Below, piece after piece: positions 25,206 through 35,900 of a DNA stretch of 64,000 nt. This DNA is from Spirochaetota bacterium (GTDB taxonomy: Bacteria; Spirochaetota; UBA4802; JAGODF01), in assembly GCA_029974015.1 (NCBI GenBank), contig JARKUF010000022.1, positions 124,001 to 188,000 on the forward strand, in the 5' to 3' direction. Below the pieces are notes generated by a model that was given only the letters and a program-made list of their open reading frames with translations, was not told where the DNA came from and did not search any database. The number at the start of each line of letters is the position of its first letter. Position 1 is the first letter of the stretch. The translations under genes and the position numbers were made by a program.

Positions 25206-26756
25206 TCATCCCCTTTCCTCCAGCTCATCCAGGAGCCAGTCATCGTTCACTGTAGGGAGAGCGGCCCCGCAGTATGCGCAGTTGACCGCGTCACTTTCCG
25301 GGAGAGGCGCGCCGCAATTGACACAGCCGTGATCGCCCAGGCCGAATTTGTTCTCCATCCCGGCAGGCATGGAAAGCATCAGGGCATGTTCGCGGTGGAG
25401 GGGTTCCCGCCCCCTCCCCTCTGAGGCGCTCCACAGCACGAGCACTTCGGCGCGGGCCAATTGGTCCTCCAACCATATTTTTCCCAGGTCGACGGAGCCG
25501 ACGGCAGTTTCCGCCAGATATTCCTTTGTTTTCGGCGCTTGCTCGTCTAAAAAATTTTTTGACGCATCGCGTCCCAGAGGAGCTCCGCTTCCACGGACCC
25601 TTGCCTGGATCCATCTCCAGAAAAGATAGGAGGCCCGGTCTTCCACCACCTGCCTGTTCATGGCGAGGTTCACCGCAGCAAGTTCTTCCAACCCCGGAAC
25701 GCCGGACGACGAATCGCTGTTCCATTCTTCTCTCTGGGTGATTTCCGAAAGGACCCAGTCGTATTCTCCGGAATTATAGATGGACCCGCAGCTTGGACAT
25801 TTGTTCACCTGGCTGAAATTGTCCGGCACGAATCCGCAGTTGGGGCACTGCCCTTTTAGCCAATCCTTCCCCGCGTCGGTGCGGACGCCCCGCTTTCTTG
25901 TGAACGAATACACTTCGGAAAAGTGCGAAAGCGAAGCGGAACCCAGAGCGCGTTTCACTTCTTCCACCCCCGCAGTCACAGGAAGGGTGATGTCCCGGGC
26001 CGATGCGGAAATCATCACATGGAGAGTCTGATAGGCCCCGCCATCGTTTAAGCCCGCGAGGCCGGACCAGGAAATGTTGACATCGGACATGAGGTTCTTC
26101 ACCCCCTCGATGTCCCGCATGATCTCAAGCTGGATGCGATATCGGTTGTAGACCCCCTGGGAGAGATAGTTGCGCACGGGAGCCATGTCGCCGTCCGACC
26201 ACGCGGCCTGAAGGCGGCGGAAAATCTCGCCGGCGCGGGAGAGGAACGTCTCAAGGGAAAAATCCGGGTCCGTCTCCCTGATTTTTGCAATGGCCTCTTC
26301 AACCGGGAAAGGAACCAGCGGTTCAGGCTGCTGCACCAGTGTTTCTCCGTTGAGCAGCCCTTTCCTTTCCAGATAGCGCTTCAGATAATATCCTCCGATG
26401 ATGAATCCGGCCAGGACTAAGATCACCAGGCCCCAGTTTGTGGAAGACTCTTTTTCATTCTTGCTGGTATCGGAAAAATACCTCCCATAGCTTGATCCGG
26501 AGGAACGATATCTATCAGAGCTGCTGTAACTCCTGCTCGATGAAGATCTGTAGGACGAAGAAGACTTGTATGACCGTGAAGAGCTGGAGCTCGACGATCT
26601 GGAACGATAGCTCTGGCCGCGCCCGGCCCTGGCGAACCCGTCTTCGGTAATGACGAGCATCCCCCAGGTAAAAAGCGCCGCTGCGGCCCACAGGAGAACG
26701 GCCTTTTTCATGTTTTTTACGGTAATAATTGACCTTCTTTTTCGCGACTGTCCCAT
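25206..26756 (-). CDS. Tim44-like domain protein with Ser-rich linker and two zinc ribbons
   Basis: A 516-residue membrane-anchored protein, likely extracytoplasmic or membrane-bound. It has a signal/anchor (MKKAVLLWAAAALFTWGMLVI), a Ser/Tyr/Arg-rich low-complexity run (about 45-95), a second membrane segment (WGLVILVLAGFIIGGYYL), then a Tim44/TIM22-like domain (about 145-275: FLSRAGEIFRRLQAAWSDGD). Two Cys4 zinc ribbons follow (CPNCGFVP/CPSCGS, and near the C-terminus CVNCGAPL/CAYCGA). Similar proteins occur in many bacteria with unknown role. The start at 26756 is chosen because AGGAG lies 8 bases upstream; a longer frame would overlap the patatin gene. It lies 47 bases after that gene, so the pair may be one operon. 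Confidence 0.8.
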   Translation of the reverse strand: MGQSRKRRSIITVKNMKKAVLLWAAAALFTWGMLVITEDGFARAGRGQSYRSRSSSSSSSRSYKSSSSYRSSSSRSYSSSDRYRSSGSSYGRYFSDTSKNEKESSTNWGLVILVLAGFIIGGYYLKRYLERKGLLNGETLVQQPEPLVPFPVEEAIAKIRETDPDFSLETFLSRAGEIFRRLQAAWSDGDMAPVRNYLSQGVYNRYRIQLEIMRDIEGVKNLMSDVNISWSGLAGLNDGGAYQTLHVMISASARDITLPVTAGVEEVKRALGSASLSHFSEVYSFTRKRGVRTDAGKDWLKGQCPNCGFVPDNFSQVNKCPSCGSIYNSGEYDWVLSEITQREEWNSDSSSGVPGLEELAAVNLAMNRQVVEDRASYLFWRWIQARVRGSGAPLGRDASKNFLDEQAPKTKEYLAETAVGSVDLGKIWLEDQLARAEVLVLWSASEGRGREPLHREHALMLSMPAGMENKFGLGDHGCVNCGAPLPESDAVNCAYCGAALPTVNDDWLLDELEERG

Positions 26757-26803
26757 TTGCTCATCTCCTATCCGAAAATGTGTTCCTCCCCTCAAGGAGC
26801 GAT

Positions 26804-27877
26804 TCACCGCGTTTCCAGCGGGACGACAATTTTTCCAATATGGCCCGACAGTACCGCTTCCATAAACTCTTCGCCTATCCGCCGGGAGCGTGAGGCGACT
26901 TCTTTCCAATAGCGGACCCTTTCGTCATCCCTACCCAGGAACAGTTTAAAATCTTTTCGGTCGGGGATTTTTCCGATGGGAAGCGATTTGACGAACTCAT
27001 CCGAAGGCGCCACCAGCACCACGTTTTCCATATTGGCGGACGAAGGGCGCCGCTTCAAAGCCTTATCGAACCATCCCGGGACGATATGCCCGAAAAAATG
27101 AGGATAGAGCACGATCTCTTCGGGGCCGACATTGAAGGGAATATCGAGATGATAGTCTATAATTCCGCCGTCGCGGTAGACTCCGGCGGGGGCCCCTGAA
27201 ATCTCACGAACCCCTTCCATGACAAGAGGGATGGACCCTGAAGCCTGAAGGACCTTGCGAAAGTTTTCCCGCGTAAGGGGCGCCCTGTCAATGGGAAAGT
27301 CGTTCATCCCGATAAAAGGAGACTCTTCCCGGGAATCGAAGAAGAGCGCTCTGCGATAATAGCATTTTAAAAGGCGGCGGGAAATCAGGTTCGACAGTGC
27401 GGCAGCGCTTAAAAAGGCCAACTGGATAAGGGCAATGTCGCTTTTGCCCATAGATAGCGAGCGCACCGCTACAATATTACTTCTCATAAAAGGATGTGAT
27501 AGGATGTGGTCAATGGAGTCCCCATCCAGGTAGTTATCCATAACACGGTACAATTCACGGGTAACCTCGTGAATATCCGGCTTTGCCGAATAGCTCTGAC
27601 TTATGTAAGCTTCTTCGAAAGTCTCTACGGCGGTGACGGGATTCCTCTGCGCCAGGGCCGCCATGCGCCAGCTCCCGATGGAAGAGCCGATGAGGAAAAG
27701 CGGATCCTTTCTCTTACCTATAAAATCAGGAAGCACCCTGTCCATACCGGCAAGAACCAGCCACTTTGGCCCACCCGAAGCGCCGGCAAGGACCCTCACC
27801 CGCCCGGGCGCAAGACCCTCGTCTCGCAGAATCTGAAGGGCCCTGGCTCCGGCCTTCACGGTAATTGACGGATACAT
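26804..27877 (-). CDS. Patatin-like phospholipase
   Basis: A 357-residue lipid acyl hydrolase of the patatin type. The oxyanion-hole glycines appear in GASGGPKW, the nucleophile Ser in the GSSIG motif of the GxSxG kind, and the catalytic Asp in YRDGGIIDYH. The ATG at 27877 (MYPSITV) has AGAGGTG nine bases upstream and is preferred over one 12 codons earlier. It has no signal peptide, so it acts in the cytosol or is exported by another route. It is upstream of the Tim44-like gene on the same strand. Members of this branch with GASGGPKW are common in proteobacteria and spirochaetes; substrate unknown. Confidence 0.88.
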   Translation of the reverse strand: MYPSITVKAGARALQILRDEGLAPGRVRVLAGASGGPKWLVLAGMDRVLPDFIGKRKDPLFLIGSSIGSWRMAALAQRNPVTAVETFEEAYISQSYSAKPDIHEVTRELYRVMDNYLDGDSIDHILSHPFMRSNIVAVRSLSMGKSDIALIQLAFLSAAALSNLISRRLLKCYYRRALFFDSREESPFIGMNDFPIDRAPLTRENFRKVLQASGSIPLVMEGVREISGAPAGVYRDGGIIDYHLDIPFNVGPEEIVLYPHFFGHIVPGWFDKALKRRPSSANMENVVLVAPSDEFVKSLPIGKIPDRKDFKLFLGRDDERVRYWKEVASRSRRIGEEFMEAVLSGHIGKIVVPLETR

Positions 27878-28084
27878 CAAGAACACCTCTTTTAGAAACC
27901 GGATAAACCCCAATGGCGCTTTGACATCGGAGTTAAATCGAAAATGGGAAGGAGCGTTTGCTTCATGCTACGGCCATTTCACATGAGAAGCTTTTATAAC
28001 GACAGAAAAACATCTTCCTTCCAATATCATATCCCACCGCAAAGCGCAACAGAAATTTCTATAAACTTCCTTTTTTGTCATACT

Positions 28085-28203
28085 GCATTCCTTAGTTATC
28101 TGGTTTTTCCGCCCGCCTTCGGCGGGCGGAAAAACCTAAGTCCGGAGTATCTCAGTAGTTTCAACACATGGGAGGCTCAAAATTTTAATTCTTAGAGGTT
28201 CCC
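28085..28203 (+). repeat. Dispersed ~120-bp hairpin element, copy 3
   Basis: Hairpin 1 (28102-28136) is a perfect 16-bp stem GGTTTTTCCGCCCGCC with a TTC loop. Both arms carry the change of TTTTCCC to TTTTTCC found on one side only if pairing were not kept. The right terminus TTAGAGGTTCCC is intact; the left terminus is more diverged. The rest of the roughly 400-base gap between the patatin and RHH genes shows nothing else. Confidence 0.8.
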
Positions 28204-28279
28204 CCAAGAAATATTTTTCAAATCGGAGCCTTGAAATACGTATTCATTATGAGCTCACAGGAAAAAAGGAATGGGAGAA

Positions 28280-28723
28280 ATGAAAATACGGACTACCATA
28301 AATATAAGACGGGAACTTATGGATAAGCTTTGTGTTATCTCGAAAAAAAAGGGGATTCCGGTTCGGGACCTGCTTTCATCGATGTTGATAGAACAGCGGA
28401 ACGATGGGAACGCGACATATCTCGCATTTTCGAGGGTGCGTTATCAGGAGCGCCGGAGGAATGCCCAATGGCGACGATTGCATATCACCCTGCGGGGCGA
28501 TGAGTATGAGTTTTGTTTGGATTTGAGGAAGGTTAGGAAGATGTCTGTTTCTTTTTTGTTCGCCGTGGCCATCGAGCAATATTTGGACAAACTCGTAGAA
28601 AAATACGGGAAAGATATGGATAAGTATTGCTATCATGACTATGCAATCATGAAATTCGACGTGGAAGGCATCATCTGCTGGGTAATATACTGGGGAATGC
28701 CCAGAAAAATCCTAACCCCCTGA
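28280..28723 (+). CDS. Small ribbon-helix-helix-like protein, unknown function
   Basis: A 147-residue basic protein, not recognised as a named family. The first 45 residues (IRTTINIRRELMDKLCVI, then GIPVRDLLSSMLIEQ) follow the pattern of a ribbon-helix-helix DNA-binding domain. The remainder, with many Arg, Tyr and Trp residues, has no evident motif. Start chosen at 28280 with AAGGA nine bases upstream; an ATG three codons earlier is almost on top of that site. It stands alone, flanked upstream by a dispersed repeat and downstream by cysM on the other strand. DNA-binding function is an inference. Confidence 0.6.
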   Translation: MKIRTTINIRRELMDKLCVISKKKGIPVRDLLSSMLIEQRNDGNATYLAFSRVRYQERRRNAQWRRLHITLRGDEYEFCLDLRKVRKMSVSFLFAVAIEQYLDKLVEKYGKDMDKYCYHDYAIMKFDVEGIICWVIYWGMPRKILTP

Positions 28724-28809
28724 ACACCCCCCCATACCCGTTCACTTCTCACTCCACATACCCGTTGCTGTCCGGGCGGAGCCATATTCATGGCCCATGG
28801 GCAATACTT

Positions 28810-29727
28810 TTATGGCGGGCAGATCGCGCAGATGGACCGGTATGCCTCGGTGGAAAGATATCGGTCACCCCGGTCGGGAAAGAGCACCACCACGGTTGAT
28901 CCGCGCGGCAAATCCCTGGCAACCTGCATGGCCCCCCACAGCGCGGCGCCGCTGGATATACCGCAGAACAACCCTTCGGTTACGGCGAGGTCGCGGACGG
29001 TATCAAAAGCGTCTTCATCCTTGCAAATTAGCCTTCCATCAAGAAGGAGGGGGTCGAAGATGGTCGGTACGATCGACTCGCTCATGTTTTTAAGGCCCTG
29101 GATGCGATGGTTCAATGAGGGCTCCACACCAATCACCTTTGCGGGTATGTTTTTATCCCGGAAATATCGGGAGCATCCCATAAGAGTGCCGGTTGTGCCC
29201 ATGCCCGCCACAAAGGCGTCCACACTGCCATCGGTATCCCGTATTATTTCAGGCGCCGTCGTCTCGTAATGGGCAATCCAGTTAGCCGGATTGCTAAACT
29301 GGTTCGGCATGAAATATCTGTCCCCCATCACCTCCTGAATATGGTTGGCCCGGATTATGGCGCCGTCGGTCCTGTCGCATCCCGCCGTGAGCTCAAGCTC
29401 GGCCCCCATGGCGAGGAGTATCGACCTGCGTTCTTCACTCACGCATGCGGGCATGGTAAGTTTTATCTTGTACCCCAGGGCCGCCGCTATCATGGCCATC
29501 CCAATACCGGTGTTGCCCGATGTGGGTTCAAGGATGGTTTTATCCTTTGTCAGTTCCCCGCTTTCGATGGCCGCTTTTATCATGTAATATGCGGGGCGGT
29601 CTTTCACGGACCCGCCGGGATTGGAACCTTCCAGCTTTGCCAGAATGCGCACACCCTGCGTATCGGGATTCCAGAGGTTTCTGATATCCACCAGGGGCGT
29701 GTTTCCTATCGCGTCAATGATGCTCAT
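28810..29727 (-). CDS. cysM: PLP-dependent cysteine synthase (CysK/CysM family)
   Basis: This enzyme makes cysteine from an activated serine and sulfide. The 305-residue protein begins MSIIDAIGNTPLVDI and has the PLP lysine in PGGSVKDRPAYYM, the substrate loop PTSGNTG, the phosphate-binding loop AGMGTTGTLMG (GTGGT in relatives), and the PLP-ring Ser in GISSGAAL. CysM rather than CysK is suggested by PGGSVKDRPA and SEERRSILLAMGA but is not certain; cystathionine-beta-synthase relatives are possible. ATG at 29727 has AAGGTGG upstream, better than a start 13 codons earlier. It is divergent from the large alpha-2-macroglobulin gene. Confidence 0.9.
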   Translation of the reverse strand: MSIIDAIGNTPLVDIRNLWNPDTQGVRILAKLEGSNPGGSVKDRPAYYMIKAAIESGELTKDKTILEPTSGNTGIGMAMIAAALGYKIKLTMPACVSEERRSILLAMGAELELTAGCDRTDGAIIRANHIQEVMGDRYFMPNQFSNPANWIAHYETTAPEIIRDTDGSVDAFVAGMGTTGTLMGCSRYFRDKNIPAKVIGVEPSLNHRIQGLKNMSESIVPTIFDPLLLDGRLICKDEDAFDTVRDLAVTEGLFCGISSGAALWGAMQVARDLPRGSTVVVLFPDRGDRYLSTEAYRSICAICPP

Positions 29728-29951
29728 GGCCCACCTTATGTATGCTTCCAAAGGGTTGTGCGGCACATGGAGCTTTTCCCCACTGGCCGGATTATTGCAA
29801 GAATTTTATTGTCCGTAATACCGCCTGGCCCTTTCCTCTTTCATTTCCTTCGATATATGGTTTTCGCTTGACGCGTCGGTTTCACAAAGGTATTTTAGAG
29901 TCGGTTGAAACCGCTAAAGCCGACATCAACTCTACCATAGAGGTGCAAAAA

Positions 29952-32900
29952 ATGATCGCCCGAATGGCCCGCTTCGCAGACCGGGGAAAAAAGGCAGCCG
30001 GAAATCTTATTCGCCAAATTCTATCATGGGCGCAGGGTAATTCCAAAGATTGGAAGTCCCGCATTGCCAGCATTCCTCGATCCCTCTTCGGCCGTTTCAG
30101 GGAGATGAGCACTCCATCAAAGATAGCCATTTGCGCTTTACCCGCCGCATTTCTCATAACAGTCCTGACATTGATGCGGACTACATCCGGCCAAATCCTC
30201 GTGGGCAATGAGGCGAAACAGGGCCCCCTCCCCCGGACATACGACGATTCGACCCTGCAAATAGTCCAGGCCACCCCCTCTGGAGATATCTCCATAGGCG
30301 ATTTAAAAAAAGAGATAGCGGTGGTGTTCAACCATCCAGTGGTCCCCCTGGCAAAACTTGATACCGAGACGAAGGGGGTGTTTACCATACAGCCGAAGAT
30401 TCCAGGGCAATACCGCTGGTATGGAAGCAGGGTCTGCGCCTTCGTACCGAAAAGCGCTTTTACCGCCGGCACTACCTACAGGGTCGAAGTACCCGGAGGA
30501 ACCAGGGCCCTCAACGGAAAGGCACTGGCAAAGACATACGGCTTCGAATTTCGCACTCCAACTCTGGAAGTCATTGAACATTCCCTCCTGGGTTCCGATT
30601 ATAGATATTATTACACCCGGAGGATTGAATATGACCAGGCCTTTAAACTGGTCTTCAATTTCCCCGTGTCCCTCGACATCCTGCGAAAACATCTGACAAT
30701 TACGGGAAAACGCTCTTATGCGTACCGACTGTCGCGTCCCGAAAGGCCGTCACAGGAATTTTTAACTCATCCATCGAACGACAGCGATCATGAGCGTGTA
30801 GTACAAATTACCCCGGCGGACCGTTTTGGAAAGGACGAGGAAGTGCGCATCACAATATCAAAGAACTTAAAGCCGACGGGGGGAAATCGGGGTATGGCCC
30901 GGGACGCTGTCTACACCTACCGCACTTACGGGCCATTGGAAGCGACATTAGAAGGCGGTGTCCCGAAATATTTTCAGGATCTCTGGGATTACAGCATTAG
31001 ATTCAACAACCCGGTCAAAAACGCCGATATCGCGCGTCTCATCACCTTCTCTCCCAAAGCGGTATATCGGGGGCAGACGGAAGGTACATCCATCTTCGTC
31101 CGTTTCAGCTCCTGGAAGCTCAGGCCTCTCGAGAAGTATCGCGTTACAATTTCACGAAATCTCAACGATTCTTTCGGAAACAGCTTTCGCGGCGAAAAAT
31201 CATTTCAAATCACCCTCCCGCCGTATCGGCCGTCCTTCCATGCGGAATCGGGACACTGGAGCATTGAAGCCCTCATGTCCCAGAAGCTCCCGGTGGACAT
31301 CACCAACCTCGCATCAGTCCGGGTCAGGGCCGCTCCTTTCAGCATCGAACAGGTGGGAAAGGCCATTGCGAGCCATAAATATTCAATCCTCGCCAGCACA
31401 TCCGGCATAAAAGAGCTTAACTGGAATACCGGAGTGTCCCCTTCCGAGGCACAGCGCCTGGGTTTTGATTTCTCGTCCTATCTCGACGCCAATAAACGGG
31501 GCTGGATTGCGCTTCAGTTCTCCGCCGTGACCCCAAACTATTACAACAAACCTACGGAAACGACCTATACCCAGTATATCCAGTCAACAGACTTAGGCAT
31601 GACCGTCAAGCAGGGCGATACAAGCTCCCTTGTCTGGGTGCATTCCCTCACCGGCGGCTCTCCGCTTAAGGGCGTGAAGGTCACGGCCTACGATGCCGAT
31701 AAAGCCATCGCCTCCGGCGTCACCGACAGCGACGGCCTCTGCTCACTCGATACCGGCGCGCTCACAAAATCCTACAGGTCGATATTCGTCGCCGAAAAAC
31801 CCAGCGCGGTGCGTGACAGGGCCTTCGTCACCGCCACAAACCACGGCGTGTACATGGCCTCCCTCGCCGACTATGTTGAATCGGCTTCCGCCCCCCATGC
31901 AGGAGGTGAGATACTATTCGACAGGAAACTCTACCGCCCCGGCGATGAAGTACGCTTCAAAGCAGTGGCGGCCCTTCGCCGTTCCGGGGCCCTCGCCCCC
32001 TTCACTCCCTCGGAGGGGACGCTGAAAATTACCGTGGCAAACTCAAAAGGCGTTACCATTTTTTCCAAAGATTACACGCCCACCGATGAGGGAGGGGCGG
32101 ATGGCGCGCTCACCCTTCCCGCCGACTCGCCGCTGGGCCATTACAACATAAAAGCCGCCGCAATCAACAGAGCCGATAAAATAATTGAGGGCGATATTTC
32201 CGACACCTTCCAAGTAGAAGAATTCCGGCCCGCCGCCTTTTCCGTGGAAACGAAGGGCCTCAGGGACGCCGGTGTAAACCAGGCCCTTGACCTTCTCATC
32301 ACCGGGAAATACCTCTTCGGGGCCCCAATGCAGAGCGTACGCGCGGTCTGCACAGCGCGCAGAAGGGCGAAGGCGCTTTTCGTCGAAAGGTTCCCCGAGT
32401 ATTTTTTCGGCGATGAGGTCCTTCTTGAAAGCAGGCAGGGCACCTATGATTACTACGCGAACTACGAGGGGAAAACCGACCTCGCCGGTACCCTCTCCTG
32501 GAAAGTCCCGCTTGGGCCGATGCGCGGCACGGAAACCGACGGCCTCACAATCAGCTCACCCTACGATATGGAAATCGAGGCGAAGATAATTGACGTTGAC
32601 GACAAATCGGTGACTAACACGGCTTCGTGCACGGTCCATGCCGGAAACTCAATCATCGGCATAAATCCAGAGGACGCGTACAGGAACTACAGGACCCCCT
32701 TCACTTTCAATCTCGTGGCGCTGGACAATGGGGGCAACAGCGCCGGTCCGACGGAAGCGGACCTCATCATCCACCGGGAAGAGATTAAGTCCATACAGAG
32801 TCAGGGGCCGGGAGGGTCCCGCCAGGCGGAAAACATCCGCACTGCAAAGACGGTCCATGAATCATCCATGGTGCTTTCCGGCGCTCCGAAAAAATTCACC

Positions 32901-35900
32901 TTCACTCCCGGAAGTCCCGGTTCGTACATTCTCACTGTGAAGGAGCGCAATGGCCTGGCGGCAAGCCGCGTCCGCTTCTACGCCTTCGGCGGCGATTTCG
33001 GAGGATGGGGCCTCTATGATGAGGACGTGGTAAAGCTCATCCCCGATAAAACCGAGTACCGCCCGGGCGACACCGCGCGGGTGCTGGTCCAGACGCCATT
33101 TCCCCGGGCGCGGGCAATAGTGACCCTGGAGCGTGAAAACGTCATCTGGCAGAAGACGATGATGTTGGAATCCGATGGAAAGCCGATTTCGGTGCCGATA
33201 AAGGCGGAGTATCTTCCCAACGTATACCTTAGCGTGATGCTCATCACGGGCCGGGCCAGTGGGCCCGCTTCGGAAAGCGAGCGTAAGAAATTTTTCACGG
33301 ACGACCTCGGCGCACCCCGTTTCAAGATAGGCGTCGTCAATCTCAGGGTGGACAATGCATCGAAGCGGGCCCGTCTGGAAATAACGACTGACCGAGAGCA
33401 GTATGCCCCGGGGGATGATGTGGCCGTATCAATCACATCGGAGCCCCACGCCGAGATAGCGCTTTCCGTGGCGGACAGGGGGGTTTTGGACCTGGTTAAT
33501 TACCAGTTTCCTGACCCTATAGCCTCGCTTTACCGGTCCTGGCCCCTTGGGGTCAGGGCCATTGAGAACCGGCGAAATCTCATCCCCCAGCTCAAGTACG
33601 CTTTGAAAGGGAACGCCCCTGGCGGTGGCGACGGTGATGCAGACGCCGGTTTTGGAGGGTTCCATTTCGACAGCGAAGACGGTACCCGGAAAGATTTCCG
33701 CTACACCGCCTTCTGGGGCCCCCGCATAAAGGCCGACGGGTCCGGGAAGGCCTCGGTGCGGTTCACTCTGCCGCATAATCTGACTACATTTCGCGTCATG
33801 GCCCTGGCTAGCGCAAAGGGGAAATACGCTTCCGCTAAAAAAGAATTCCAGGTGCGCCGCTCTGTCGTAGTCCAGCCCCTGATGCCGAGATTCATCCGTC
33901 CCGGCGACTCCCTCGAAGTGGGGACTGTCGTGTCTAACCAGACCGGATTTGACGCGGACTTCGATGTATCCGTAAAGGCGCCCCTTCTTTCCTTTACAGG
34001 CGCCGCTACGGGTGAGGCGAAAAGGACCGTCAGGGTCCCTGCCGGAGGCGCCAGGGAAGTATCCTTTGAAGTGTCACTCAACGTAGCCGCTTACGGTCGC
34101 GCCAGGGACGACATTAAGTTGCGCGGCCCCGTGGAAGTGAAGGGAACCATATCCTGCAGGGCCGCCAGAGGCGGACGGGACGACGCAAAGGACAGCATGA
34201 CGTTCAGCTTTCCGGTATTGCCCCATCCTCCCAGAGAGGCCTTCACCGTCGCTGGTTTCACCGATGGTAAGGAATCCGAAGGCATTGTCATACCGGAAAG
34301 CGGCGAAGTCCTGGGGGGCCTCGGTTCTCTGGATATCGCGCTATCTTCCACGGCACTGACGGGGCTCAGGAACGCCTTCGAGTTCTATGCTACGAACCCC
34401 TACTTCTGCCTGGAGCAACGCGCCTCCGCCTACATAGCGGCCATCTCCTCCGGGCCGCTCCTTGAAAAGTTCGGCTACAGGGCCCCTTCAAAAAAGGGAT
34501 ACGATTTCTCCGCCATCAAGGAAATCTTCCTTGATGACCTCCATAGCTTCCAGAATGACGATGGGGGCTTCAACTTCTGGAAAGGCGCGACCCCTCCCCG
34601 GAGCGACCCGTATCTCACCGCCTATGTTTCCTTTGTTCTTCAAAGGGCCCGAGAGCATGGCCACGCCTTCGACCGCGCTATTTTCAACAGGGCACTGGAC
34701 TATCTTGTGAGATATGTACAGCGTCCCGGAAAAGAATATTTCCACAATACCCTGGAGAACTTTTCCCTCATCTACCAGGTCCTCGCCGGCGAAGGGAGAA
34801 ATGTCGGCAATCTGGAGAGGTTCCTTCTTCAAAATGAAAAGTCACTCTCCCTCAGGGCGAAGGGGAACCTCGCGCTGGGCATCGCCGATTCCCGTCGAGT
34901 GTCGCGCTTCGATGCCGATGCTGATACAAAGCGCCTCGTGGAGCACTTTAAAAACAGGATGGAAATCGGCACAAGGTCGGTATCTTTTCGTGAAGACTCC
35001 ACAATAACCGGCGGCAGCGCCTATTATTCCGGCGCTTCCACGATGGGAGTGCTCCTGAGGGCCTTCATCAAGCTCGAGCCGAAAAACCCGATGATACCTA
35101 AAATGGTCCGCTATGCCGTGGAAGATAAGTCCCACCGCCTCTGGAATGAAAGCCACGGGGTGGGCAATCTCGCATGCGCTCTCCTGGCCTATTCGAAGAG
35201 GTTCGAATCGCCAGGCGCGGACTTCACGGGAAGGGTGCGCCTCGCCGGGAAAACCATTGCCGAGTCCAGGTTCCGAGGGGATTCCGACGTTATCGTAACG
35301 GAGAAGATTCCCATGGAGAAACTCATGTCGATGGCGTCGCCCAAAACCGTCCATCCCATCGAGTTCGAGAGGGTCGGCGCAAAGGGACGGCTCTATTACG
35401 CGGCGACCCTGCTGTACTCTCCCAAACTCGCCGCGGAGGAACCGCGGGACGAGGGGATTGAAATTCGCCGGGAAATACTTGCTCTTCCCGAAGCAAATAC
35501 TGCCGGAGGAAAGCCCGCGAAAGCGGGGGTGCTCAAGAGGGGAAATATTTATCTCTACCGTATCACCGTGGTAAATCCTCGTCCACGGTTCCACTTCCTC
35601 ATCGACGATGCCCTTCCCTCCACGATGGAACCGGTACAGTCGAGTTTCGCTACGGAAAGCGCGTCCCTCGACCGCTTCATCCGCGAAAAGAGGCGCGGGT
35701 CCCATCAATACTGGTGGGAATCCGGCAATGACCGCTACGAGCTCCGGGACGACCGCGTCGTGATTACTAAAGACTATCTCGCTCCGGGGATACACGAGTT
35801 CTACTACGCGGCCAGGGCCGTCGTCAAAGGCAGGGCAACGGCGCCTTCGGCGCATGCCATGCCGATGTACGAGCCAGAGGTTTTCGGCCGCACGGGAGGG

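Noticed and set aside
28723-28810. Riboswitch or T-box before cysteine synthase
   Set aside because: The gene is on the minus strand with its 5' end at 29727, and no SAM or T-box motif was seen upstream of it.
29742-29951. N-terminal extension of the alpha-2-macroglobulin from ATG 29742
   Set aside because: No family similarity, overlaps the divergent cysteine synthase promoter region, and ATG 29952 has a good ribosome site.
35200-35215. tRNA-like TTCGAATC motif
   Set aside because: It lies in the coding sequence of the alpha-2-macroglobulin gene with no cloverleaf around it.
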